From: Nereocystis luetkeana
Taxonomy: Eukaryota; Sar; Phaeophyceae; Laminariales; Laminariaceae
Reading direction: 5' to 3'
Length of the DNA stretch: 64,000 bases
Assembly: GCA_031213475.1 (NCBI GenBank)
Contig: JARUPZ010000001.1
Coordinates: 20,428,933 to 20,492,932 of the forward strand
Part shown: piece after piece, positions 34,991-45,640 of the stretch
How the letters are laid out: each line of letters starts with the position of its first letter
Numbering within the stretch: position 1 is the stretch's first letter
Notes under the pieces: generated by a model
The model's input: the letters and a program-made list of their open reading frames with translations, nothing else
What the model was told of the DNA's origin: nothing
Databases searched by the model: none
Position numbers and translations under genes: made by a program

Positions 34991-35320
34991 TCCCGGTGGC
35001 TTGGTAGGTGGTCCGCGTGCCTATCAATATCAATTTCGTGGGTTCAAGTCCCACAGAGTGCATGCTCGTAGGGGCTTTTCCTTGCATGAAAGAAATTGAT
35101 TTGCGGAAATAAATGGCGAGAGCGTGAGTTAGCTACATTCGATGAAAATCGACGAGCAGTCGAAGTACCATATATATGCGCGACAAAAAAAAAGGCACGT
35201 ACCGGTGGGGAGAAGGGGAGACACCTGAGACTACGGCTTGTCCAGAAGGTCGTCGAGAGTAAATCCCCTCCTCCTACGAATTTGGCTGGAAAGTCCAAGT
35301 GATGACAAAAAAAGAAAGAA
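34991..35320 (+). mobile_element. SINE family S1 (tRNA-derived)
   Basis: Box A TGGCTTGGTAGG (34997-35008), box B GGTTCAAGTCC (35041-35051), body with GTGAGTTAGCTACATTCGAT, and a 3' end GTGATGACAAAAAAAGAAAG. Full-length copy of about 330 bp; the inverse copy is at 48508-48837. Confidence 0.75.
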
Positions 35321-35469
35321 TGTAGGCGAAGAGATAGGAATCCTGGCAAAATGTTTCGACGAGACAAATAGCCTTTCATGAAGGAAGGTCGTCTACTAAC
35401 TACACGTTCCTCCGCAGTCAAGCTGAGCTCATGAGCAATCTCTCAGTTCACACAAAAACTACCCCGTAT

Positions 35470-35688
35470 TTATATTGCTCGTCTTGACACTTCTGTTCCC
35501 CTCGCTGCCTCGGCAAGGAATGCTGCGAAGCATGCCCTATCAAGCTTATAATTATAGCGAGTGGGGTAGGTCTTTCTGGCGGGTGTAAGGCCGGACTCAC
35601 CCTCAAGGAGTGATAGCTTCTTGATGCTGCCTGTGGCCGCGAGGCTCAGGCGGCAGTAGAGTTGGGTCGTACGTGGTGCGTCAGGCAC
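35470..35688 (-). CDS. Possible coding fragment, unknown
   Basis: 72-codon frame with protein-like composition (RTTQLYCRLSLAATGSIKKL, TRYNYKLDRACFAAFLAEAA). No family recognised. Between SINE S1 and repeat R, so possibly a decayed transposon gene. Confidence 0.2.
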   Translation of the reverse strand: MPDAPRTTQLYCRLSLAATGSIKKLSLLEGESGLTPARKTYPTRYNYKLDRACFAAFLAEAARGTEVSRRAI

Positions 35689-35828
35689 GGAGACCTACGA
35701 TTCGCGCGTGTTTTTTAGGCAGCTGCGGAAGAGCAGCAATGCCCAATCGGGGTGTTCGTGCGTGGAGGCAGGCGCCACCACAGGCCACACTACGGCAGAG
35801 TCTGTTGCGCCGGTAGGAGGCTGTATTC

Positions 35829-36725
35829 GACGACGAGGGAGGAGGGAGACTGAGCGTCGACGTGCCGGGAAGAGACGGATTGACCTCCCCCTGCGCGAGA
35901 ATTATTATTTTTCAGATCAGAACCGCAAGTAAGTGCGAGGAGCATTTTGTTTTTCCGGATTACGGAGAAAGGGAGTCGACTGGAAGGGAATGGCAACGAG
36001 TGCACGCGCAAAGGAGCGGGTGGATTGGGCCAAGGCGATGAGGCGGCCATGAAGAGCGGCAGGAAGACGGTGCATGGAGACCCATGATCTGCGCGCACAC
36101 TATCATCACGAGAGAAGCGGTCATAGTTTGTTTCTTACTGGTATTGTTTTTCACGAGGCAAAATAGTATCTGCCGGTACTTGTTATAAACGTCGTCACTG
36201 GTCCTTGTAGTTTAACGAGTTGTATACCCTTCATGGGGAATAACCTACGAAATTATCAGGGACGTGGTTCGATTGCTCCTTTTTTCACTGCATATCCGCG
36301 AGTCTTCACTCTGACTGCACTCCAGATAGCAGGCAGGTGTGTTCCCCTTTCGTTTTCACGACTACCGTGCGTTTCGTACGGTGCAGGCAGCACTTCAGAC
36401 AGCATCCGCTGTAGTCAGCAGCCACGAGTTGGTTAGTGGTGGGAACGGGGGTACTCTTCTATGTTATAGTTGAGAGGATATACCCGCTGCCATGTTAGTT
36501 CACGGTTTACACATTTTGTTCAAGTGGCCGAAAAGTACGTGCCCTTCCCACGGCAACTTGATTGGTTTTAGCTCGTGTGCGCTTTCTTCGTCTCGTGTAT
36601 TTTGAGGGAGCCGAATTTTCGTATATTTTGTTTCTCGGATCTTCCTAGGGCTCCAGCACATTTGTGTGACCACGGACTCCTTCGTCAGAGAGTTAATGTG
36701 AGAACAACAACAACAACAATACTCG
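35829..36725 (+). mobile_element. Dispersed repeat R, copy 2
   Basis: Same as copy 1 but lacking its 80-bp GT...AG segment; GACGTGGTTCGATTG is continuous here (about 36261). Ends in (AAC)5. Confidence 0.65.
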
Positions 36726-36949
36726 TATCTAAAATTGAGATACATAATATGTCGTTGAATATCAGTTGATCGGTGGTAGTTTGTTTCGCATTTTTGATCC
36801 CACGTGATATTCTAGTGATTACTTTCATATTTTTGCCTTGCCCATACGTAGGTCAGGAGTCTTACGGTGGGGTGGGTGGGTGACGAGCCTGTATATCGCT
36901 TGTTTCGCATTGTCTGACGCTTCCTCTCTGGCGATGAGGTATAGTTGAC

Positions 36950-37742
36950 CTACGCAGGAAAGAGACGGCAGACAGGGTAGCAAAGTACCGGGCCGACTAC
37001 TAGGTAGAAGCTGGTTGCGCTACTCGTACCACAAATTCCTGCGGCTTCCTGGAGGTTGCTTTTTGTGGTCTTGTACGATGTTGCCTGATTTTTTCACTTA
37101 CTTGGTTGCTTGCCATATTATTCCGTTATTATTATGTGGTGGGGTTATTACATTCATCAGCTCTCTCTCTCTGCCACATCCCTGCGGTGGGGGGGGGCCG
37201 ACACGTTTTTCTGTCATTTTTATCCTCCCTTCTTTATTCACTTCGTTTTTTGCTCGTTTTGTACCTCGTGTGTTAATTTTGCTACTGTTTGTACCTGGTA
37301 TGTCGTTGACATACCACAGGTACTCTTTTTGCATATACTTCGAAGTCACATGTATGCCGTGTGCCTGTCATATTCGGTATACGATGACATGACATTTTCT
37401 TTCATTCCCGTTTGTACCTCTTTGTGTCTTTGTTAGTATGGTCCGTTTTGCCTTGCCTTTTTTTCGCGTTTTGCTATCTGCGTCTGTTTTAGTTTTGTTT
37501 TTGTTTTTGTTTTGCTTAGCTTCATCTTCTTTTTTTAGGTTTTTGTCTTCTATTAATAGTCTCCTTTTTGCTTCCCTGGTGTCCGCAGTGGTGGAGTGCG
37601 TATGCCTGTTTTTTGTTTTTTTTTTGCCTCTGTTTTTACTTGAGGTATTTCTTCCACTCCAGAGTTATTGGAGCCTGTCCTGCGACCACGGACTGCATTG
37701 AATTGTGAGTTAATGTGAGAACAACAACAAAAACAACAACAA
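36950..37742 (+). mobile_element. LINE 3' end, 5'-truncated
   Basis: GGCAGACAGGGTAGCAAAGT matches the ORF end of the LINE at 28854. Then about 650 bp of CT-rich 3' region and GAGTTAATGTGAGAAC plus (AAC)n. Carries a TACCTGGTA at 37292. Confidence 0.7.
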
Positions 37743-37981
37743 GTGCATTCGATAGGCTGACTCTTATGGGACCATACAACCGAAAACAGAACAAGCTTCC
37801 CCTTTGTGTTGTCGAAACACACACGGCCGATGGGATATATATACGATTTGGTATGCCACAGCAGCAGCAGGAAAAAACAGCTCTTTCAATTACACAACGC
37901 TTTACCACCGCCGATATTTCCTCGCCTCACACTGCACGAGATGACGCGAAACCTTCGAGGTCGAATGCCTGCGCTCCGCAG

Positions 37982-38226
37982 TGAGAGTGTTCGTCGCAAG
38001 TTTGAGGGACGTTGATGCTGTGTGGCCGGACGGAGTTCGCGCTCGAAACGTGAGATCCTGACACATCCCGGCCGGAATTTTTACAGACGGACAGGTGTGA
38101 GGGTGGACCTTCTGCTAACTTAACCAAACAGGCCAGACATTTTTTTGTCAGGCTCTCACGTCTCGAGCGAGAACTCCGGCCACACAGCAGCAGCGACCCT
38201 CAAACTTGGCAGCGAGCACTCTCAAT
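37982..38226. mobile_element. Foldback element with 80-bp inverted arms
   Basis: Left arm TGAGAGTGTTCG through GTGAGATCCTGACA. The right arm, starting TGTCAGGCTCTCACG, is its inverse with a few differences. 245 bp, no open frame of note, no clear target duplication. Confidence 0.75.
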
Positions 38227-38339
38227 CAAGGCAGTTTGATGTCATCGGTAGTGGTAAGCGTTGTGTCTTGAAAAACACAAACAGTTTTTATTTTACGGCA
38301 GTGATTGGAAAATCGGAAATAAATGGCTCATGTCTAACG

Positions 38340-39530
38340 ACGGCTCTACCCAGGGGTTTATACTACGCCTGAAGGTGCGAATGCTGAGAGCCGAGGTGAT
38401 CGAAACGTTGCTCTACGGTTGCGTTACTGGGAGCCCGAGCAAGACTGAATACGTTAGGCTACGGGAGGTCCACCACAAGATGCTCCTCCGATGCATCGGG
38501 TTGGCGAAAACGAAAGCGCGAAGACCACATTCTATCCCATGCTAGCGCGCTTCTCAGGACCAAATCTGAAAGCGTTGAGACGACGGTACGCAGACGTAGG
38601 CTCTTGTTTGTGGGCTTTGTGACACGAATGGGAGAGGAGCGTCTGCCGAAGAGGGTGATGTTTGGGGAGATGGTTGGGGGTAAGGGTTACTCCGGAGGAC
38701 AGGAGTGGGACTGGATGAGGTACCTTGAGGAGGACCTCAAGGAGTTCGGCATCAAGCTCGAAGGGTGGCGCGAGGCAGCACAGAAAGCCGGCAGATGGTT
38801 CCGACGGGTCGAGGAAGGGGCGGAGGCCTTCATGCGGAAATGGCATACAGATGAGAAGGAGGCATCGGCAGAACGGCATAGAATAGCTGCAACAACGACC
38901 ACAGCCGTTGACGCCAACGCGAGTGTGCAGAATGGCAGGGAAGAGGGGGGGGGGAAAGGGGGACGAGGGGGAATGGCGGGGGGGGGTAAGGGGAGGCGGT
39001 CTGCCAAACAGACTGAAGCCTGGTTAATATGGCCATCATCGTCATGATGCACTCCTTTCTTTGGGACCCAAGCAATTAGCATGGTGCCATCTGGGCAACT
39101 TTGCGTGTCTATATGCTCCAGTCCCTGCCTTTCGTATTTTCTTTCCCCCCCGCCCGTGATTATCGCTTTTTTGTCCCTTCTTTTTTTCTTTTTTTCATTT
39201 TTCTTTCATTCCCGTTTGTACCTCTTTGTGTCTTTGTTAGTATGGTCCGTTTTGCCTTATTTTTGCGTTTTGCTATCTGGTCTGTTTTTGTTTTGTTTTG
39301 TTTTTTTTGCTTAGCTTCATCTTCTTTTCTAGGTCTTTGTCTGCTATTAATAGCCCCCTTTTTGCTTCCCTGGTGTCCGCAGTGGTGGAGTGCGTATGTA
39401 TGCTTGTGTTTTGTTTTTGCCTCTGTTTTTACTTGAGGTATTTTCTCCACTCCAGAGTTATTGGAGCCTGTCCTGCGACCACGGACTGCATTGAATTGTG
39501 AGTTAATGTGAGAACAACAACAACAACAAT
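38340..39530 (+). mobile_element. LINE copy: ORF C-terminus and 3' end
   Basis: Begins in LRLKVRMLRAEVIETLLYG, homologous to the C-terminal part of the 28854 ORF. A frame change near 38540 splits it; the second part (38604-39044) reads RLPKRVMFGEM through a Gly-rich tail. Then CT-rich 3' region and GAGTTAATGTGAGAAC plus (AAC)n. 5'-truncated. Confidence 0.8.
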
Positions 39531-41456
39531 TCTATGAAGGGGAATCCTGCTATGTTTTCTTGTTTCTGGCCTATCTTATCGAAGGCTTATTTCTTTTTCA
39601 ATTCGATTTTGCATCTGATTGACCGAAGAGTGAATCACGAGGCAGACATTCTCAGAGCAATTCCAATTTGAGGGAAAAATCTTTTTATGACTTTTTGCGT
39701 GTGATTTTCAGAATATTAATTTGGAATTTGGGAGTTGATCAGCATTGATGTGGCATGTTCATGGTGGGTCAACAACCCCGGTGGAGACTATGGTCGTTCT
39801 AGGCCGCTTCGCACATGTGTTGCATCGCCAACAAAAAAAACTCATTTTGGCCATTTATTTGTACAATCAAATAAGTGCCTGGAAACACCTCTACTTCCGT
39901 TTTTTTCGTCACCGATATTTTGTTTTTCTGTTCTAGCTCACAACTTTTCCATTGATCCCATACCTGGTATCTGGCAAGGCAGATATTATGTGCTCCTTGG
40001 TGCACTCCGGTGACGATGGCAAATCCGCAGCAGTTTCCGTCCCCTGCTTCCAGTCGGGCCTTGTCGCTGAAGTTTGAAAATAAATGAGTACCAGGTACAA
40101 AATATTGTTCCAGGCGTTTGAATAGATATTTTGTTTCTGGAGCCAAGTACAGTTTCCTGCCGTAAAAAAAATGCTCGCACATACTCGTACAATATTCCTT
40201 GGGGTTTTATTTTATAACTGTTTTTTCAAGGATATTTGTTTCAGCCCGGCAGCAGAAGCGTAGAACATGCTTCGTCGTTTGGTCGCTGCTCTTCCCAAGG
40301 ACGACAGTGGCTGCTGTATTTCCAAGACCAGCACATACATACATGTCACGTGTCTATACGTATGCATCGGGACAGAAAACGGGTTATTTAGCGTGTTTCG
40401 ACGGCCGGCACGAGGCAGAGCAGGAGAGCCGTTTTATGCCATTTTTTTTTTGTTTTTTAGGCACCATGGCTAGGTCGACCGTGGCAGCTGGAGGTTCGAC
40501 CCCTAATCTCGCAAGGCGGAAATGACATAACTGGCTGTATGCGAGCACACAGCCGGAACTCTGGTCAATTTAGTCAAGGTCTTCGTGTCGGACCTCGGCC
40601 GTGAAAAGGGCCTAATCGGGCGGCGCAATTGCCTCGACGGAAGCTAGCTGCGGTTTGCTCGAAGCTGCGATGAATCAAAATTAACTAAGCCTAGGACGGA
40701 CAAGCGGCAACCAGCCACATAATGGGCCCTATCATGACCTGGTTGAGTTCCTCTGAGCGCCCTATGTCGTTTCAGGGCTTCAGTGGGTAGCACGGGGACC
40801 ACGAACAGTGCCTCGAAAGGTGCTCTGTGGGGCTGATCTCTGCCAAACCCCGGTTTCCATAATTTTCGCATTTTTTTTATTGCACCTAAAAAACCATTAT
40901 GTATGTGTGTGAGCAATGCAACGCAGGTATTCGGTGACCACGATCGAGGCGATAAAACGTGAACATGAATCAGAGGCGACCGGAACAATAATAGCTGCTC
41001 CCACGCCTACAGTTCATTGCACATACACATCGTATGACGACTCCCTGACGTCCCTTTCCCGGTTATATATAGCTCGTGCAGGACCTTGCCCGTGATATAT
41101 ATATCCTGGACCGGATGTTGTTTTTCGGAAGTGGGACCCATCCCCTGAGTGGCTTGCTGGGTCACGTGACTTTGACCATCTAGATAATGGGCCACGGAGA
41201 CAGACAGGCCCGAGCGAACGCTTGCACCGTACTGTCCACGCGGCCTCCCTGCGGGCCCCGCAGCAGGAAGCACGAGAAAAGACCCGCGGCCAGACGACCA
41301 GAAAAGCGAACAATTATTATTACAGAAAAAAACGTCCATTATTTGGTACAAAGTAATATAAATATAGAAGAACTTCAACCGAGGGAGGGCAGACCCATAT
41401 ACAATACGTAGAAAGAGAAAACAGTGTAGGTATGGCCTCTCTGATTAGGAGGACAT
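39531..41456. other. No supported gene
   Basis: Two TACCWGGTA motifs (39961, 40089) and the mini-frame at 40461. Otherwise nothing recognised. Confidence 0.45.
40461..40525 (+). CDS. Mini-frame after a strong splice acceptor
   Basis: A T-rich tract and TTTTTTAG are followed by GCACCATGGCT, an ideal start context. The peptide is only 19 residues (MARSTVAAGGSTPNLARRK). Could be the first coding exon or chance. Confidence 0.2.
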
Positions 41457-41760
41457 TGAACAATCTGGGAGAAGGGATCTTTAGGTTGGTAGGCTGTTCG
41501 GATGTTTTGGTTCCTGTTGGGATGAAGGCACGGGCGAAGACCCAACCCAACCCCTGACTCTAACCCTAACCCCATCCCTGACCCCAAACCGCAGCCGAAA
41601 CGGGCCAAAACTCGATACCCTATAAACGAGGCTACGCCGAGTTTGCATCGAACCAGGAAAATCTCAGATGCGGACGACGATTTCGAAGTAAGTGCAGACC
41701 ACGCTACACATTTTTCAAGAAAAAAACATCCCTAAAGATCCCTTCTCCCAGACTGCTAAA
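41457..41760 (+). mobile_element. Family E element
   Basis: Same ends and interior as 5838-6134. The similarity appears to run about 25 bp further out on both sides (GGCCTCTCTGATTAGGAGG). Core with two CTAACC units. Confidence 0.75.
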
Positions 41761-42016
41761 CCTACTCCTGATTACAGTGTCTGCGCATAATATTTTTGTG
41801 TATCGGGGATTTCCGTCGGAAAGATAGTCATAATCGAAAGCCTTCCGGCATGCGCATAGTCGGGGACGAATAAATAGCTAAATATTGGATTATCATGTTT
41901 GAAAAAAAAAACTGGCAGCAGCGGCAGCACTTGAAAAATTTTGTAGGACCCAACGAGCAGAACATAAGTCGTGCAAGGAGCAGTGCCTACCTATAACAGC
42001 AGCAGCAGCAGCGAGT

Positions 42017-42214
42017 AGGTTTAGTAGTCTGGGAGAAGGGATCTTTAGTCTGTTTTTTACTTGAAAAATGTGGAGCGTGGTCTGCACTTCGGAATCGTCG
42101 TCCGCATCTATCTGAGAAGTTTCCTGGTTCGATGCAAACTCGGCGTAGCCGCGTTTATGGCGAGTTTTGGCCCGTTTCGACTGCGGTTTGGCGTCTGGGT
42201 TAGGGTTAGGGTTC
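42017..42214 (-). mobile_element. Family E element, truncated
   Basis: Right end and interior up to GGGTTAGGGTTAGGGTTC, where the match stops. Opposite orientation to the copy 260 bp away. Confidence 0.7.
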
Positions 42215-42314
42215 AAGAACGATGTCGCTGCCTGTTTATTCATTTATGGTGTATGTGTTTTTTTCCACGACCCATATCGCCATCTACTTTGATTTCATCA
42301 GTGGCCTTGTCGCC

Positions 42315-42960
42315 AGAGGTTTTCGCGGGTCAGGTCAAACCTCACGGGTCGGATCGGGACGGGTCTGACCCAAACCGACCCGCAAAGCGTTTGAGGTGTG
42401 TTGACTTGTCCCGACCCAAAATCCGAGAGTGCGAAAGCCACTTGATCCGACCCGACCCGTGAGATTTGAAATTTCCCTGACCCGGCTCGACCCGACCTGC
42501 GGGATTCCAAACCCTTCTTCGACCCGACCCGATCCGACCCGCCACCTTCGGATTGATCCGTGAGACATGGGTTTCATGCGGGTCGGGTCGCCTTGACCCG
42601 CGAGACAATTGATCGTACAATCCGCGTGTATGTCCCTCGGATCCGCCCCGTGAATCGACACTACAAAAAAAAACACACACACACACATTTTGTGCCCCGC
42701 CGTGACGGCGGATCAGCAACAAATGACTCGTAGGTGGTACCGGCCCGACACACGCGAGTGACCCGTCTCTCGTGGGTCATGACCTGACCCGACCCGTGAG
42801 ATTAAAAAGTATCTTCACCCGAACTGACCCAACCGGTTAGCTCAGAACACTATCTGGCCCTTCCCGATCCGACCCCTGCGATTTGGAAGTCTTCCTGACC
42901 CGACCTGACCCAACCCAACCCGTGACATTTTCAACACCCCATGATGACTCGAAAACTCCG
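42315..42960. repeat. GACCC-rich degenerate minisatellite
   Basis: Dozens of GACCCGACC, GGGTCGGG and variants on both strands over 650 bp, with irregular spacing and an (AC)n run near 42672. Overlapping open frames are by-products. Confidence 0.75.
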
Positions 42961-43488
42961 TTTGCCTCGATCGTTGACCTTTTTGTTTTGTGTGTGTGTG
43001 CCGTCATGATGTTCCGCATAACGTTTGCCCCAGCCTGTTTATTTTTGTGTTTTCACGAGGTGTTCTCCTGAGGCGTGTCTTCTCCGTCGTATGTGTTATA
43101 CGTTGCGTTCATTACAGATCGTATAGGGTGTAGGAAGTTCGTGCAGCACATCGTCGCCCTCTTTCGCCGACATGTATTTGTCCACACCGGCTTGAGGCAT
43201 TCACTAGAGATTGGCATCCGCCCCTACCCCTGTATTTCCTGCTATATAATGAAGGCATGTTTTTTTTCTCGGGATACTACGCACTGTATACAAGCCACCA
43301 GGATAAGGTGCATGCCGGCGACGTTTTCCTGAACCGTTTCGCCGCGCTTGTAACGTGTGCTTCGCGGGTGTAAAACATATTTGGGTAAGTTGTATGCCAA
43401 AAAAACCTGGTCACTCTTTTCTACTTTACGTGTTGCGGCGTCCTTCTTTTAAGAAAAAAATATATTTCAACTCGCCCCCAACCCGACC

Positions 43489-45640
43489 TTGTTGTTGTTG
43501 TTCGCACATTAGCTCACCGCCGCGATAATTCTCGCATGACAGGCTCCAATAACTCTGGAGTAGGAGAAATACGTCGGCGAAAAGATAAAATAAGCGAAAC
43601 GGATTACGCTCGATAACTGAAGCACATCTACACTTCAGCCATAAACATGAAAATAGGAGGTATGCGCGCGTACGTAATAGATACAAATGGCCACAGAAAC
43701 CGAGCAGACGACATACTACCCAGATAGACAGGATTAAAAGAGCAACTCTTCGACGTCGAAAAATCAAAGTTAAATATAATACAAAAACCACGCATCCAAG
43801 AGGGAAGAGAGAGGAAGAAAAGTTCAAGTCAGGCAAGGAAGCAACATAAAGCAAAAATGCAAGGAACCACAAACAAGAGCATGCGCAATTTTTCGCAGAT
43901 TTCAGGCTCGCACGCATCACGAGGGGTGTAAAACAGAGGGAAAAAAACCCAAAAAAACAAGCACACGCACTCCACCACTAAGGACACCTGGGAAGCAAAA
44001 AAGAGACTAGCAGACAAAAAACTAGGAGCGAAGATGAAGCGAAGCATAAAAACAAAAACAAAAAGCAAAAAACAAAGAGCGAACCGGAAGATACAAACAG
44101 AGGCACAAAGAGGTACAAACGGGAAAGAAAGAAAGATGAAAATAGGGGACAAAAAGGTACAAACACGGGGGGGGGGGCAAAGAAAACACGAAAGGCAGGC
44201 ACTGGATCATACAGACACGCAAAGTTGCCCAGGTGGCACCATGCTAGTTACCTGGGTCCCAAAGGAGGGAGTGCATCATGAAGATGATGGCCATACCCAG
44301 GCTTCAGTCTGTTGGGCAGACCGCCTCCCCCCCCCTCCGTCCTCACCCGCCCCCCATTCCCTCTAGTCCCTCTTTCGCCCCCCCTCTTCCCTGCTATTCT
44401 TCGCACGCGCGTTGGCGTCAACGGTTGAGGTCGTGGTTGCACCTATCTTATGCCGTTCTGCCGACGCCTCCTTCTCATCCTTATGCCATTTCCTCACGAA
44501 GGCCTCCGCCCCTTCCTCGACCCGTCAGAACTATCTGCCGGCTTTCTGTGCTTCCTCACGCCACCCTTCGTGCTTGATGCCGAATTCCTCGAGGTCCTCC
44601 TCAAAGTACCTCATCCAGTCTCTCTCCTGTCCTCCGGAGTAGCCCTTATCCTCAACCATCTCCCCCAACATCACCCACTTCGGCAGACGCTCCTCTTCCA
44701 TACGTGTCACAAAGCCCGCAGACAAGAGCATAGGATATAATGTGGTTGCCGTCGTCTCAACGCTCTCAGAGTTAGTCCTCAGAAGCGCGCTAGCAAAGGA
44801 TAGAATGTGGTATTCACGCTTTCGTTTTTGCTAGCCGATACATCGGGGGAGCATCTTGTGGTGGATCTCCCGTAGCCTACCGTACTCAGTCTTGCTCGGG
44901 CTCCAAGTAAACCGTAGAGCAGCGTTTCGATAACCTCGGCTGTGAGCATTCGCACGTTTAGGTGTGGCCGCACACTCGGGCGGTAAACTAGTTCCATCTT
45001 ATACCGCCTGAAGCATGTCCATGCCCTCTGGAGGCGACGCGTTACCTCGACACTTCTGCTCGTCCAATCTGCGCTGATAGCCCCGCCCAAATACACAAAC
45101 TCGGTCGTTTGTGTGTACACTGGGCCGGCTGCGGTGACGGTGAACGGCACGTTCCCCCCATCTTTCGTTTGCAGATACATTATCTCCGTTTTGGCCTCCT
45201 AGACAGTTCGACCGAAAGCGGCACATACATGCAGACACGATCACTGTCATAATCTTCTCCACGCCGTTAAGTGATCTCGATACTGTGCCCGCATCGTCAA
45301 CGTACAGCATAGCCCACAGTGTCTGGGCCTCTTTATCATTCTCCTTTCCGTCGGCGTGCCCGGCCCGTGCCGTCCCCCTCTAAGTCTTCTTCTTCTCCTG
45401 CTTTCGTTGGAGTTGCACCAAGCTGTCCGTGATGGCTTTGTCAACGGCGAACCGTTTCTCCTCCACACGCAGCACCGCCGTAAAAAACATGTTGAACAAC
45501 AATGGCGCGAAACACACCCTTCCTTGCCGTAGGCCCTGTTTCACGTCGAGCATATCCGAGCACCCGCCGTCATGCGGCCAATCCATCCTATGGTCGTTGT
45601 TGTCTCGTCGCCATGACGACCTATGAGATATTCAACCATA
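43489..45640 (-). mobile_element. LINE copy, 5'-truncated and decayed
   Basis: From 5' to 3' on the minus strand: QGLRQG followed by APLLFNMFF (45500s), YVDD-type motif LYVDDAG (about 45300), FVYLGGAI (about 45100), ETLLYG (about 44910), RLPKWVMLGEM (about 44680), then 3' region and an (AAC)n tail at 43489-43502. At least three frame changes separate the blocks. Closer to 38340-39530 than to the 28854 element. Confidence 0.8.

Noticed and set aside
37100-37440. Membrane protein from hydrophobic plus-strand frames (also 39081-39436 and 43829-44202 on the minus strand)
   Set aside because: They are translations of the CT-rich LINE 3' region, present in several frames and in each LINE copy.
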